From NCBI GenBank assembly GCA_963082975.1, contig OY720345.1, positions 32,744,611 to 32,808,610 of the forward strand: a stretch of 64,000 nucleotides of DNA. The letters run 5' to 3'. Both the position numbers and the translations under genes were made by a program. How positions within the stretch are numbered: the stretch's first letter is position 1; every line of letters begins with the position of its first letter. Below, piece after piece: positions 51,101 through 63,116 of the stretch. The notes under the pieces are model-generated. The model was not told the origin of the DNA, did not search any database, and saw only the letters and a program-made list of their open reading frames with translations. This stretch comes from Labia minor. Its lineage: Eukaryota > Arthropoda > Insecta > Dermaptera > Spongiphoridae.

Positions 51101-53974
51101 TATACTTTCCTAATATAAATAAATTATTTGAATATATAAAGATATAAAATTCTGTTTAAAGATAACGCACAATTTCCTTTTTCTAAAGGTTCGGCCTCTT
51201 GACGCATTTTGCCAGATGGCTTCGTGTGATTTTTCACTTAAAAGATTGGATTATCCATTGAATTATTTATTTTTTTTTTAAATTTCATATATAACATTTA
51301 TTTATACACTTAAAAAAAAATAATAAACAAAATTCAGTGTGCAATGGATATTCTTTCTAGAATTGAGTTTGATATCAAAAAGATGTAACTGTTTTATTTT
51401 TCTGACAGATGATGATGACGACGACGACGACGATGACGACTCGTCCTCTTCAGGGGCGAAACCCACCGTGGCGCCGAGCCGACCTGTGTTAACCGTTCAG
51501 CAACAATCGGAGGAAATCGCCGCCTCCGGTGAGCAATCAGGTGATGCCGAGTCGGAGGACGGTGAGGCTAACGAAAATGAAACAGGCGAGGGTGAAACAG
51601 AAGACGAGGGCGAAAACGACACCAATCCGGAGGGTCTCTCCTACCAGGGGGAGACACTCACCGGTGCTGCCAGCGAACATCAGCAACAACAACAACCCCA
51701 AGACGGCTTCTCTCCAGCGTTCGTCAGCGTCGCTTCAGAGACTTCTCAAGTAGACGATAACACGATTGTCAACAACAACAACAATAACAACAACAATGTT
51801 AACACAAATAATAATACAGACGATGACGATGAGGATGACGATGACGATGAGGATGACTTAGGACTTGATGAGGATGATGACGATGATGATGACGATGACG
51901 ATTCACCTGATGACGAAGACGATGAGGACGATGATGATGAGGACCTCGAAGAGGTGGTCGGCGATGATGTCATCGAGGCTAGACATACACGTGAGTCCCG
52001 GAGATCTAAGAAGGCCCATCGGTAGCCCTCCTCTATCTCTGCCTATATATACATCTATATAAATATTTATAAATAAAAAAAAAAAATAATCAACAACCTC
52101 ATCAACAACTTCATCATGCTATATTTTATGTAAATAATAATAATTATAAAAAAACAACAACAACAACCAATATCAGAGCGTGAGCGAGAGTGAGAGAGGG
52201 AGAGAGACATTGCTTTACATCAACTTCGTGTGTTCTATCTTTAATTTTTAATTTAATTCCATCTCTCATTATATATAAATATTTAAATTATATTTATTTA
52301 TTTATTTATATATATATTTATCTATTATTATATATTTATTTATTTATTTATTTATATAAATTAAACATAAATCTCGAATTATGTGAAAAACAAACAAACA
52401 AATGATAAATGAATTCATAAACAGATTTATAAAAAAAAATAAAATTTTTTTTTCTTATTTTTTTTTTTTCAAATAAATTCCTCGATTAAATCCATTTTAC
52501 TATTTTATTTAAATATCTATTTATTGTTTTATATATATATATAATTCCAAATTGCATGTCCCTTTGTCTTAATAAATTCTAACTGCTTGCATTTGCTTTT
52601 AATATGAAATTCAAAAATGCGCTGCTTGAATTTGGATAATGCTGTGAGATATACAACTAATCCATTTAAAATAGTATAACTACTTAACTTAATTATAATA
52701 TGTGTAGATACAATCGATTCTCTTCATTTTTTAAGATTATTTTATAAAATGCTCATTAGGAACTTAAACTCATTTTACTTAATCTTATTATTATTTGATA
52801 CCCTTATTTTAATATATAATATATAGTTAGAAATGAAAGATCAATTTCTTTTTTTATTTTTTTTTATTTTGAAATGATTCAATTATTCATTTCCATTTAG
52901 ATAAGTTTATTGATGGTAGACCAAGTAGGTAATAAGTAGACAATATAAATAGAAACGGAGGGATTTGGGAGAGAATCGGAAACGGATGGAGGTGGCTTGG
53001 GTTAGTTAGAGAAATTTGGTTGATAGAGCCAAAAACTCTCGAGTTCAATAACGCCTCAGAAATTGGTAGATAAATTTAGATTCTATATAATTTATTATAA
53101 AATTTTTAATTCAAATAATTTTAGAATCACGCAATAATAAATAATTGTAAATTAAGTTGACATCTTTTGATAAATCATTGTCTTCGAAATTAAAATTAGT
53201 TTAAAAATTAAACTAATCGTTACTACTCAAAAATTCTTTTGCCAGAGGTTTTTTTTTTGAAGTTTCTTATAAACTGGTTTTTAAAACTAAACATTTCATT
53301 ATTCTTCAAATGAATGATAAGGAGAGAATAATTAATATTGCTAAAGGCAAATCAATAGGAAAAAAATTAATACTTTTTATAATATGTTTAAAATTTGTTT
53401 TAGTGTAATTTAAAAAGAATTAGTAATTCAAATTATTCAAGTATCCTTCCAACGTAGTCATGAATAATTCATTAACTATTGTTGTGATATTTTTCTTTTT
53501 ACCATATATAATAATACGCCAACTGGGCTTGCATTAGTAAAACGTGCCAATAGCCGAGATTCGATTGTATATACCCAACGCATACACTTGAATGATGAAT
53601 GAATGAATGAATGACACGGGACACAAACACATTCACACCCACTAACGATACAAACCAACAACATTATTGCCCAGACAATTGAATGACATTAACAACAACA
53701 ACAACAACAACAACAACAAGGTGTAAAAAAAAACATAAAAAATAAACAAAACATTTTGACGTTTAAGGTAAGCACAAGCATGAGCATTAATCATAAATTC
53801 CCATTGTATGCTTTAATCTCATATACTTTTTTATTTTTATACATATTTTATTATATGTATATTTTTCTATAGATTCTCTTTATTACCTTTAAATCATATA
53901 TATTTATATTTATAAATATTTACCAATTCTAGCTAACGTGACACTTTCCTCAAATTCTTCCAGGTTTGTATTTG

Positions 53975-54005
<31 letters not shown>

Positions 54006-57000
54006 ATTAATATTTATTATTTCACAAAGAATCAATATCATTGAATGTTTTGCTTTAAAATTATGTGTGCTTTGAAATTTAATTTTGAATTCCTGAATAT
54101 TTTTTTCATAACAAAATCGAAAGTTATATATGCGAATTTTCATTCATAGATAATATTTATGAAAATATTTTGGTTTCTACAATACAATAATTGAAAAAAA
54201 AACAAATATTTATTGAATACAATTATTATAATTAATAATATCTAAGATTAAAATTGATTATTAAAAGAATAAAAAATATAATAAGTACTAATGAGTCATT
54301 GTAAATGGAAATAATAAAAACAGGAATATTTTAAACATTAGAATAAATGAAAACCTTAAAAATTGATTTTTGTACAATAAAATATATTGCCATTTCTTGA
54401 TCACAAATACTTATGGAAAAGTTATGTTCAGAATATATGATAATATGGGAAAATATATGCATTAGATAAGAGAAATCAAAGAATAAATTTGGAAATCTCT
54501 AGTATTAGGTGCAATAACTAATAAATATAACTAATAAATATCATAAAAATGTAATTCTACAATGCATATTAAAAGTTCCTTCCATATTCCTTATATAATT
54601 AATTTATATTATTGATAATTCATCAACCATTTAATTATGAACAGAACATTGATTTATGAATATAAAAACAAATGCAAATTTATTTTGTTTCACTATTCCG
54701 AATAACTAGTAGGTCAATTATTGCTAGTTGAAATAAATATTTAAAAATACGGTCATCAAATACATAATTCCAAGTTTATATCAACTCTCGAATTTTTGGT
54801 CTAGAATCTAGAATCTCTTATAGACTACTTCTAATTTTTGTATGATTTCCTTTTTATTATTACTTATTTCTTAAAAGATTTCATTTTCTTTATAAAAAAA
54901 AAACAGTTAAAAGTTAATTCAATTTGGAAAAAATTAGTCGATTTTTAAACACAAGAAGAACATAAAATTACAATTGATAATGACTGTCCATGTTTTGGAT
55001 TTGATTGAATTAAAAATTTAATTAAATATATTTTTCATGGTGAATAATAAGAAATTCAGGAAGTTTTATGAACCTGAATGAATTTAAAATCTAAAATATC
55101 CCCACGATTTAGGTAATTTATGTAAATAGATTAGAAATTTTCTTAAAATATCTCTAATAATTTTGAAGAAAATTACATTTCGGATCTCAAATATTTTCTT
55201 ATTTATTTTAAATTGAAAATTTTTTCATAAGTTTGATTTTAAAAGATGTGTTATTGTATGTGTTTATTAATGTTTTTTTCATTAATTTCATTCATTGATT
55301 TATAAAATGAACAAAATTTTATCTAATCTTCGGAGTTATTTTATATTTTAGGAATAACATAAGCATAGGAACATATATAATTTTTTTTATTGTTTTTTAT
55401 TTGACATCCTTTTTTGAGTACATCTGCCTGAAGACAATAATCATAGTATACAGTAAATATAAAATAAATGTAAAAAATTGAAATTTTGTTCTTTATGTAG
55501 TGTGTGTGGTATAAACATGTTAATTTTTTTTTTACTCCTTTTACTTATTTACTCTTTTCGTATTCGTTTATGTTCAAAGGAATTCGTTGTCGTTTTGTTT
55601 TTAGGATTGGTGTCAGGCTACTTGTCTATCTATCGTGACATAGATGTCAGTTAGGTCCGTCCGGTCGCCTGCCCCGAATACTTTCCTCCTTCCATTTTTC
55701 TTCCGTCTCTCTATCGCCTAAAATTCTCTCTTTTCATTTTTTCTTTTTCCTAATTTAATTTATTCACATTCTTTCTACTCATTTAGGTGTGTAGTTATGA
55801 CGATTATTGACAACGCATAAATTAAATATTCATTTAAATATATATATTATTTAACCGTTTAATTCAATTTAGAATTTGAATCTCAATTTTCAATTTTTAC
55901 CATTTTAATTTTTTTTCTATAATAGGATATTTTGTATATATTATTTTATAATATTATAAAAAACTACACCAATTATTATCTAATTTCGAAAAGAACAATT
56001 GATCATTTGATTTCAATTTGAAAATAATAGTTATTTTTTTTTTATTGTTAAATGGAAATATGTATTTGATCCTTTTTATTTAGTTCTTATTAAGATTATA
56101 TATTTTAATGCGAATAGTAATATTTAAATTAAAAGGGTAGTGACAAATTGATAATGAAATTATTGAATAAAATATTAATTCAAATAATAAATTGAGAAGG
56201 GCAGAACTTATACTTTTAATATTAGGAAATCTTATATATATAATATTAGTAATATTAAAATTAAATATTTTTTAAAGTTCAATTTTGATTAAGAATCAAA
56301 ATATCAATCACTTTTTTATGAAATAGTATTGTTAATATTATTATGATATTGGATCAATATCAAATAATAGATTATTTTACAATAATCCTATGCTAAAAGA
56401 ATATAGTATATTAATATAATTGTCCTTGTGTGTATCTTTTATAATTTAATATTTAAAATAGAATTGAAGCGAGGAGACAGCTAATTTAAATAAAATAAAT
56501 TCATAATATTATATATAGTAAAACAAAAAGAACTTAATATTTATAATTACCTAATTTCAACTACATAAACAAACACTGGTAATCGAGAAAAAATTAAATA
56601 TATAATTTTTATTTTTTAATTATTTTTTTTTTCAATTCAAATTGTGAATTGTGCATATTTGCATGACCTAATAGTAAGTAGTATTCTTTGACTAAGATAA
56701 ATATAGATTCAATATCCAAAACATGTCTAACTCAAAATTGATATGAATTCCTAATTCTAACACTATTTACAATTTAGAAGTGTTAGGATGAATTAAATTA
56801 TAAATTAAATTATATATATATATGTATATGATACTATCTTAGCTTATGTAGTGAAAAAAGTTTGATAATATCTACAATATAGAATAACTGATTATATAGA
56901 AAATTATGTATTATATAAATTTTAGAATCGTATCGATAGATATTTGTGTGAGGAGGTGTACTCCCCGGTTGGGTACACTTGACACACGTCTACTGCAAGG

Positions 57001-60000
57001 AGCGTTTTTCAAGTGTGTAACTAACGGGATTTGGAAAGAATAAAGGTCAGGTTCTACGGAACTGGGACATTGACAGGATAAAATAAAAACATTATTATTG
57101 ATAAGTTATCACTTTAAAAGCACCTTTTAAATAAATAAATATTAAAAATTAACATACTAATCCATATAAGAATGCATATGTATCCTATTACTAACCGTGT
57201 GATAATCTAGAAATGATTGAAAATAATATTCAGAGAAGATTTTAATTTTAAAGCACATGTTATGGATTTTATTAATAATATTAATTTTCTCTTTTGATTC
57301 TTGTCTTTTAAAAAATTATTATTTTATTCTTTTTTTCATACAAATTATCTATAAATTAATTAAAAAAATATAATTATAGGTTATTAGAATTAAATAAAAA
57401 AATAAAAAAAATTAATTAATTAAAGAATAATTTTCTACAAGTATATACATATAAAAACATTACTATTTGTATTTTTATGACTATATATATAAGAATGTTT
57501 TATTTAAAGTAATAATCTCCCCTAAAATGATATAAAGTGTGAATATCTTTCTCATAAAAAATATAAAATAATAATAATAATAATTACAATAAATAAGTTA
57601 GGCAACTATATATTTCAGATTAGTAATAATAATAAATAATAAGCTATCACATTTTAAATTTTAAAGCATTATTATTATGATAGGGAGAGATTAAATATAC
57701 ATATATAATAGTGGCATAAAGTATACATATATAATAAAGTATATATAAGATTGAGATTCTCTTAAATAGTTCTCCAGATTCTCACCTATCCTTTCTCTCC
57801 TACTTCAACTTAGTTTTTAATCTTTAATATTTTGATAAAAAATAAATATATAAGCACAAAATAATAAACATATATCAAATGATCAATATCATTATTAATA
57901 TCTAAATCATTTCTTTAAATAATCCATTTTTCGGTTTTGTATTTATGAATAATAATGGCTGTTATCTTATTAATTTTATTAAAATATTCTTAAAATTTAT
58001 TATTAAAGAAACATAAGCATACTCACTAGAATAGGGAGTAGTTGACTATCTCCCTAGAAGTATATTCAAATTAATAATAATTAAATGATTTTAAATTTAA
58101 AAAAACGAAAGAAAATTAGGCTGTAATCACTTTATATATATAAATATATCTAATTTTTTTTAAATTTAACTTATTTTATTTGGTTTCATCCCTTCCCCTT
58201 AATCTGGATAATGCTATATATATATATTTATATATATATAATATTTTTACAAAATATTTACAATTAAATTATATTGTCATACATACATACATCAACGCTA
58301 TTCTTGTGATGTTGATGTGATACCTATATATATTAACCCTTTCCATGACCTTCCCCTACGCCCCCTAGTTATAATCTTGTATACGGCTAATTAAATAAAT
58401 ATAATTATTAATTTTATTAAAATTGTAATTTTATTAAAAATAATATTTTTAATTTTATAATTATTTATTTTATTTTACTAAGAGATTCATCGATTTACAT
58501 ATTTTTAATCAGTCTTATCTGGATATCCTTTGATATCATTTATTAATATATATATATATATATATATAAAATTTCAAAAATTCTAAAACAATAAATTAAA
58601 AAAAAAATATTAATCAAGACATTCTTAAAATAAAAATAATTTATCTGATCGGAGAGGTTCATCCGTTGGTTTGTATTACTTGACCAGTTAAAATGACTCG
58701 AGGCACTAATCGAAAAATAAAATTTTTAAAAATAACTTATAGTTAAACACATTATTTATGTTCTTTATTATAGTGGTAATGATGAGAAAGAAAAAGAACG
58801 AGATCAAATAGCGGTGATGATAATAATTACATCGGAATAGAAACCCATAATAAGAAAGAGATAAAAAATTATATATATATATTTACTTTTTCTATATTTT
58901 TCGAACATATTTTATATGTAATTTTATAAAGAAAATTTTATAAAAATCTTACTTATTTTTCTTTTTCAATATGAAATCACTTATAGATAAAATAACCAAT
59001 TCACTTAGGGTCTTTGAAGAGAGTCTATTTATATTTAACTTCATAATTAGATGTGCACTTTTATGTTTATTTATCATCACCTAATTATTAGAGTAAGAAT
59101 CTTTGTCCTGAGAATTTACTTATATATATCGACAAAGACCTATTTTTCCTATTTTTGAAAGACCAAATAGAACCTCTCCATCATCCAATTCTAAATTCAT
59201 TTCATTTGGATTTTGATAAGAAAATAATTTCCTTTTATTTTCTAGCAATTGATATAAAAATATATATTAAATAAATATATTTATATGAAATACCTTATTA
59301 TATATAACTACTCATTCTAATTAAAAATTATTTATAAATTGTATCCTCAAAATGAATATCCAATATTTAAATAATTATATAATTATTACTTATAAATATT
59401 GTTTATTGTATCTCTACTTATAACATGTATTTATGTATATTCTTTATTTTTAACTACTAAATTGAATGTTTGTGTGTTTTGTTTTGTTTAATCCAGGTTG
59501 CTTATAGGTATTATTAATAACAATGGGTAACGTATACATGATTCAATGTGTTTATTTCTTCATTGTTCTATCATTAACTTGTTTTATCAACATTTTATAA
59601 CATAATAATATATAATAGCAACTTTATAATTAGATATATAATAATGTAAGAGTCAGCAAGCAGTTTAGGAAAATAGAAGGTTTAGAAATAAATCAACTTT
59701 CTTTTCGTCCAAATTGTCGACATTTCGATTCCAAATCACGACTCTCTTCAGCACTTTGGTTATTTTTGTATAAGGAGAGTGATAATGAAATATTATGTGT
59801 GTCTGCTAAATCAGAAAGATCAAAGCCATAGATCATTTATATTATATCTTTATATATATATATATTTATAAAATGAACATTCATTAATACTCTGCGAAAA
59901 ATAACTGAACCAAAATCTTGAAGAGGGTATTTATACGGGACCGAAACGTCGGCGCATTTGTTGGAAAAATAAGTGGATAACTAAACCTCCAGTTTTCCTG

Positions 60001-60783
60001 TTGGCTGCTCTGTTCTCTCTTAATAGAAACTATAAAGGTAGAAGAATAAAGAAAATTACTTTAAAAGGATTAGGTTAATCAAATTTTTACAGTTGGTTAA
60101 AAAGACTTAACCTTTACCTTAAAGTTTCTATTATATAATATAAATACAATATACACGTGTATAATGCATATGTTATAATTTAAAACAAAATAACGCTTTG
60201 CATGAATTTTTTTTAAATATAAATTGAATAACCATTATTAATCATTAACTTGTATACATATATACATATATAGGTACATATTTATTCTATTTGTAAAATA
60301 TTTTTGAATAATTTATCTAAAATTTTTTTTTAAAAATGAAATCATATTTTTTTAGGCATTTTCTTTAATTACCACTATAAAAATAAAGTATCACATAAAC
60401 AATTTTTCTCTCTATCAATTCTCAAATATAATATTTAATCACTCTTAATATTTATTTTCACTTTTATCAAAATTTATCCAATTTGAATTAAATTAAAAAC
60501 TTAGATTATATAAGAATAAAATGTGATTTCATTTAAAAATATAATAATTTCGATTATTTTTTGATTAAGAATTTATATAAACATATATTTTTATATAAAG
60601 AATAAAATCTTATAAAGCTTTTGATTTTTAAATACTCTTTTTCTAGGTACAGCCCCAGAGGTATCACAAGTTGCACCCGCTTATATTATTAAATATAATA
60701 AATTTATTGATAATATTGTTGAAAGATTTAATAGAAAATTGAAATCATTTGATCCTGTAAATATTCGTCTAGATGGTCCATTA

Positions 60784-60824
<41 letters not shown>

Positions 60825-61537
60825 TAATAACAAAAGCAATCGACCAAAAAATAAACGAAGAGATACACCAGAAACACTTAATAACAACAAAAACAACAAT
60901 AAAAATAAACAGGAACAAGAAGTACAAACTAAACATCAAGTTGAAACAAGGTAAAATATAAAGAACAATTATGATTATTAATTATTTAATATTTTTTATT
61001 TTTACAAAATATATTGTCAATATTTCTATTCAAATAATTATAGACATAACCTCTTCTCGGATTAAAGATAATAGATTTAAAGTTCTTTATATTATTTTCA
61101 CTATTTTCTGGTCTAAATAAAATGTAAACAAAAACTTTTATAAAATTGAGTACATCAAACAATTTTTATTTTATAACGCTGTTGGTTATTTCCGTTATTG
61201 AAGCGAATAACAAGGTCGATTACTTACTCTCTTTATTTAAAAAAAAAATCTTTGAACTAAACTAAGGACAATTTCAAAAATATAAAAAAAAAAATCAAAT
61301 AATTAACGATTAAAAATTATTTTATAAGATCTTAGATTACGATTTTCTTTAAATCTGAAAAATAATCTTAATTATAGAGAATCACCATCGACTGATGGCC
61401 ATCTTGATTCATCGATCGCAGCAATCAATGAACAATTACAACAAAATCAACCCCAACAGGCAATTCAAACAGCAAGAAATGAACAAGATAATAAAAATAC
61501 TATATTGAGGCCAAGAGCGCAGCCCAAACAAAAGAAG
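48150..61537 (+). CDS. Secreted Asp/Glu-rich low-complexity protein, four exons, 3' end not established
   Basis: Coding exons are 48150-48477, 51409-51990, 60647-60950 and 61378-61537, with phases 1, 1, 2 and 0 all compatible, giving 458 residues so far. The N-terminus MKWWLVLAVGCCAVVW is a typical signal peptide with cleavage near TEA/APTQ. Two long Asp/Glu tracts follow, one split by the first coding intron, then a Ser/Glu/Gly region, a QQQQQ run, an Asn run and a second D/E block. Exon 4 opens with the only ordered-looking segment (residues about 305-350, containing FIDNIVERFNRKLKSFDP), an amphipathic helix followed by an Asn repeat and basic KNKRR. Exon 5 is Gln/Asn-rich and ends PRAQPKQKK. 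I do not recognise the family. The exon-4 helix weakly recalls the N-terminal helix of group-7-allergen/JHBP-like secreted proteins, which is a guess. The composition suggests calcium or matrix binding outside the cell, but this is inference. Confidence 0.75.
48751..49010 (-). repeat. tRNA-derived SINE, copy C (most complete)
   Basis: On the minus strand it begins gatgccacgcagtctggg, runs through ggtaatacgcttgactc (A-box and anticodon-like region) and ggggtcaagtccc (B box), then the shared body aatctggcaaggg... to gatagacgttgtccttt. It is the only copy here with a nearly full tRNA-like head. Confidence 0.82.
50340..50540 (-). repeat. tRNA-derived SINE, copy D (head missing)
   Basis: Minus-strand copy sharing caggtctggcaaggaaattt, tcgatcaagaaaatcaag and the region gcctacttaataggcgc with the other copies. 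More diverged. Confidence 0.7.
51991..52077 (+). other. Possible alternative 3' end of the acidic protein (intron retention)
   Basis: If the strong donor CACAC|GTGAGT at 51990/51991 is not used, the frame reads on for a short basic tail (RESRRSKKAHR) to a TAG at 52023-52025. AATAAA follows at 52072. A shorter secreted isoform of about 315 residues is therefore possible. The donor matches the consensus so well that splicing to 60647 is the preferred reading. Confidence 0.4.
52905..53070 (+). mobile_element. LINE 3' fragment
   Basis: Degenerate plus-strand reading DGRPSR followed by a Trp/Arg-rich segment (GNGWRWLGL). The 3' words gagccaaaaactctcgag match gctgccaagaactttcgag of the 32.6 kb LINE, and a short GATA-like tail follows. 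Small and decayed. Confidence 0.6.
59648..60025. repeat. Diverged foldback element, arms of about 125 bp
   Basis: 59,648-59,772 pairs imperfectly with the reverse complement of 59,895-60,025 (shared gaaggtttag / ggaggtttag, gtcgacatttcg / gccgacgtttcg, cactttggttattttt / gattttggttcagttattttt). The phrase gaagagggta...ccgaaacgtcgg is common in invertebrate retroelement ends, including Penelope-like elements. Class unresolved. Confidence 0.55.
60786..60830 (+). repeat. Coding AAT microsatellite (poly-Asn)
   Basis: A run of AAT/AAC codons inside exon 4 of the acidic protein gene encodes an Asn tract. Nearly all repeats use the same codon (AAT), so length variation between individuals is likely. 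Confidence 0.85.
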
Positions 61538-62154
61538 GTAAGTTCATGCAATAAATTTTAAATAATCTACCAATATAAAGGTACTAAATATATGGACTTA
61601 ATCAATAGAGGCATATATAAGTGCCTATTCACTAATTTAATTTATAAAATGTTTAATTTTGAAGAATTTTGCTCGCATTGGCTGTAAGTGTAACGTTATA
61701 AGAGAATAGACCATAACGTAACGTCATTGGTTAGCAAGAAACTAGCATGGTTACCAATTGTGTATGGTTGTGATTACTGATTTGTTCTTGGAAAAATTTG
61801 TATTTTTTTTTCGTCTTTCGAGACATTTCCACTAAACTGTTGTGTAAATAAAAAATTTGAAAATCAGTACTAAACAATATCAATACTTAATTAAATTTTA
61901 CTTAAAATTTTTAAAATCAGTACTAAATATTGAGAAAATTTATTACCACTTTTTTTCAACAACGTCCCATTGTCAGCACTGTGCGATTTTATCTAACAAA
62001 ATCCCGGATGTAAACAATGTTTTCTTTAATGAAATATGATCTGTTCATAAAATTAGCTGGAGTGTCTCCACTCGACTCAATCTCAAAATTTGAATTGGAT
62101 AATTAACACATATATTATATATAAATTAAATTTAATTAATTATAAATTATAAAT

Positions 62155-62670
62155 TAAAATTAATAAATAATATTTATTAAACCAGCGCATGTTTGGCTCT
62201 TTGTTGATGGCACCACGTCACGTGCTGGCACGTGAGATTTGCAGTGTTAAAAAATTAATTCTGGTACTTTCAGCGATTCAATCAAGCTGAAATTCTATAT
62301 ATAGCAGTTTTATACAATTTTTAATCATATGAAAAATTATATATATCTTTATTTTTACGGTCACTTTAGAGGAAAAAAAAATGAAAACGTTGTAGGTAAT
62401 ACCCTCTTCCGGTTGAGCTACATTTATCAAAGTTGATAGAAAACTACGAATTTTGAATAATGCCCATTTAACAAATTTCATGATTCTAGCTCAAACCGTT
62501 TTTGCGTAATATTGTCTATACACACACACACACACACACATAGAGAGAGAGAGAGACATTTTTCTCAACCTTAGTGAAAATGATTCAGGAACCTTCAAAA
62601 CGTATAAAAACATCAAAATCTCGACATCGAAATTTTTCGTGATCGAAATACTATCTCTGGCAAGATAATA
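62155..62670 (-). repeat. Inverted-orientation copy of the 40.4 kb element interior
   Basis: The reverse complement aligns with 40,495-40,960 through aaaacggtttgagctagaa, gaccgtaaaaataaagatat and the cacgtgacgtggtg box, plus a CA/GA microsatellite at 62,520-62,555. The hAT-like ends of the 40.4 kb copy are not seen here. Confidence 0.75.
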
Positions 62671-63077
62671 AAAATAATACTATATAAAATTATAAAATTT
62701 TTATAATATTTAAATATAAAAGAATATATATGATTTTAATAATAAAGAAAATGTGAAAGTAAAATTTATAGGATTTAATTTCCAATATCTAGATATATAA
62801 AATATGTTTTAATAATTTCTTACAGTGACTATAATATTTCAGAGTGACTATGAATTATTTAAAAATATTTTAGTGACATTAAGTACCTTTCTGTTTTCTA
62901 ACTTTAAATAGGGTTTTAGTAATTAAAGGTGACATTATTAACATTCTGGTAGTTAAGAGATAAGTATGAGCTTACTCATCTCATCAATAGGTCATTATTT
63001 CTTGAATTATTATTTTTTTTAACTAAATTTCTTTTCTTCATGAGTTCATTAATTTGTCCATTTTTTAATTATAATAG

Positions 63078-63116
63078 ATAGTTCCTGGTACATCTAGCCG
63101 CCGATTGATACTTTAA
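63078..63116 (+). CDS. Candidate last exon of the acidic secreted protein gene
   Basis: After exon 61378-61537, which ends in phase 0, an acceptor (ttaattataatag) at 63077 opens the same phase. It encodes IVPGTSSRRLIL followed by TAA at 63114. It is short and is supported only by phase and a modest acceptor, so the true last exon may lie beyond the window. Confidence 0.25.
   Translation: MVPGTSSRRLIL

Larger units (their letters stand above)
48478..51408. other. Intron of the acidic protein gene, 2.9 kb
   Basis: It starts with a consensus donor (g|gtaagt) and ends with ttctgacag. It contains two minus-strand SINEs and a less AT-rich patch at 49,240-49,560. No exon with matching phase is evident. 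Confidence 0.6.
52078..60646. other. Large intron of the acidic protein gene, about 8.6 kb
   Basis: AT-rich with AT and ATT microsatellites, a CAA run at 53,692-53,720, an ATT run at 53,975-54,002, GC-richer patches at 55,590-55,740 and 56,940-57,075, and a foldback element at 59.65 kb. No phase-compatible exon is supported. Confidence 0.5.

Noticed and set aside
51746-51973. Minus-strand poly-Ser frame
   Set aside because: It is the antisense of the GAT/GAC-rich exon of the acidic protein.
59504-59514. 11-nt microexon between ccag and gtatta in the large intron
   Set aside because: Including it after exon 51,409-51,990 would give an immediate TAG stop.
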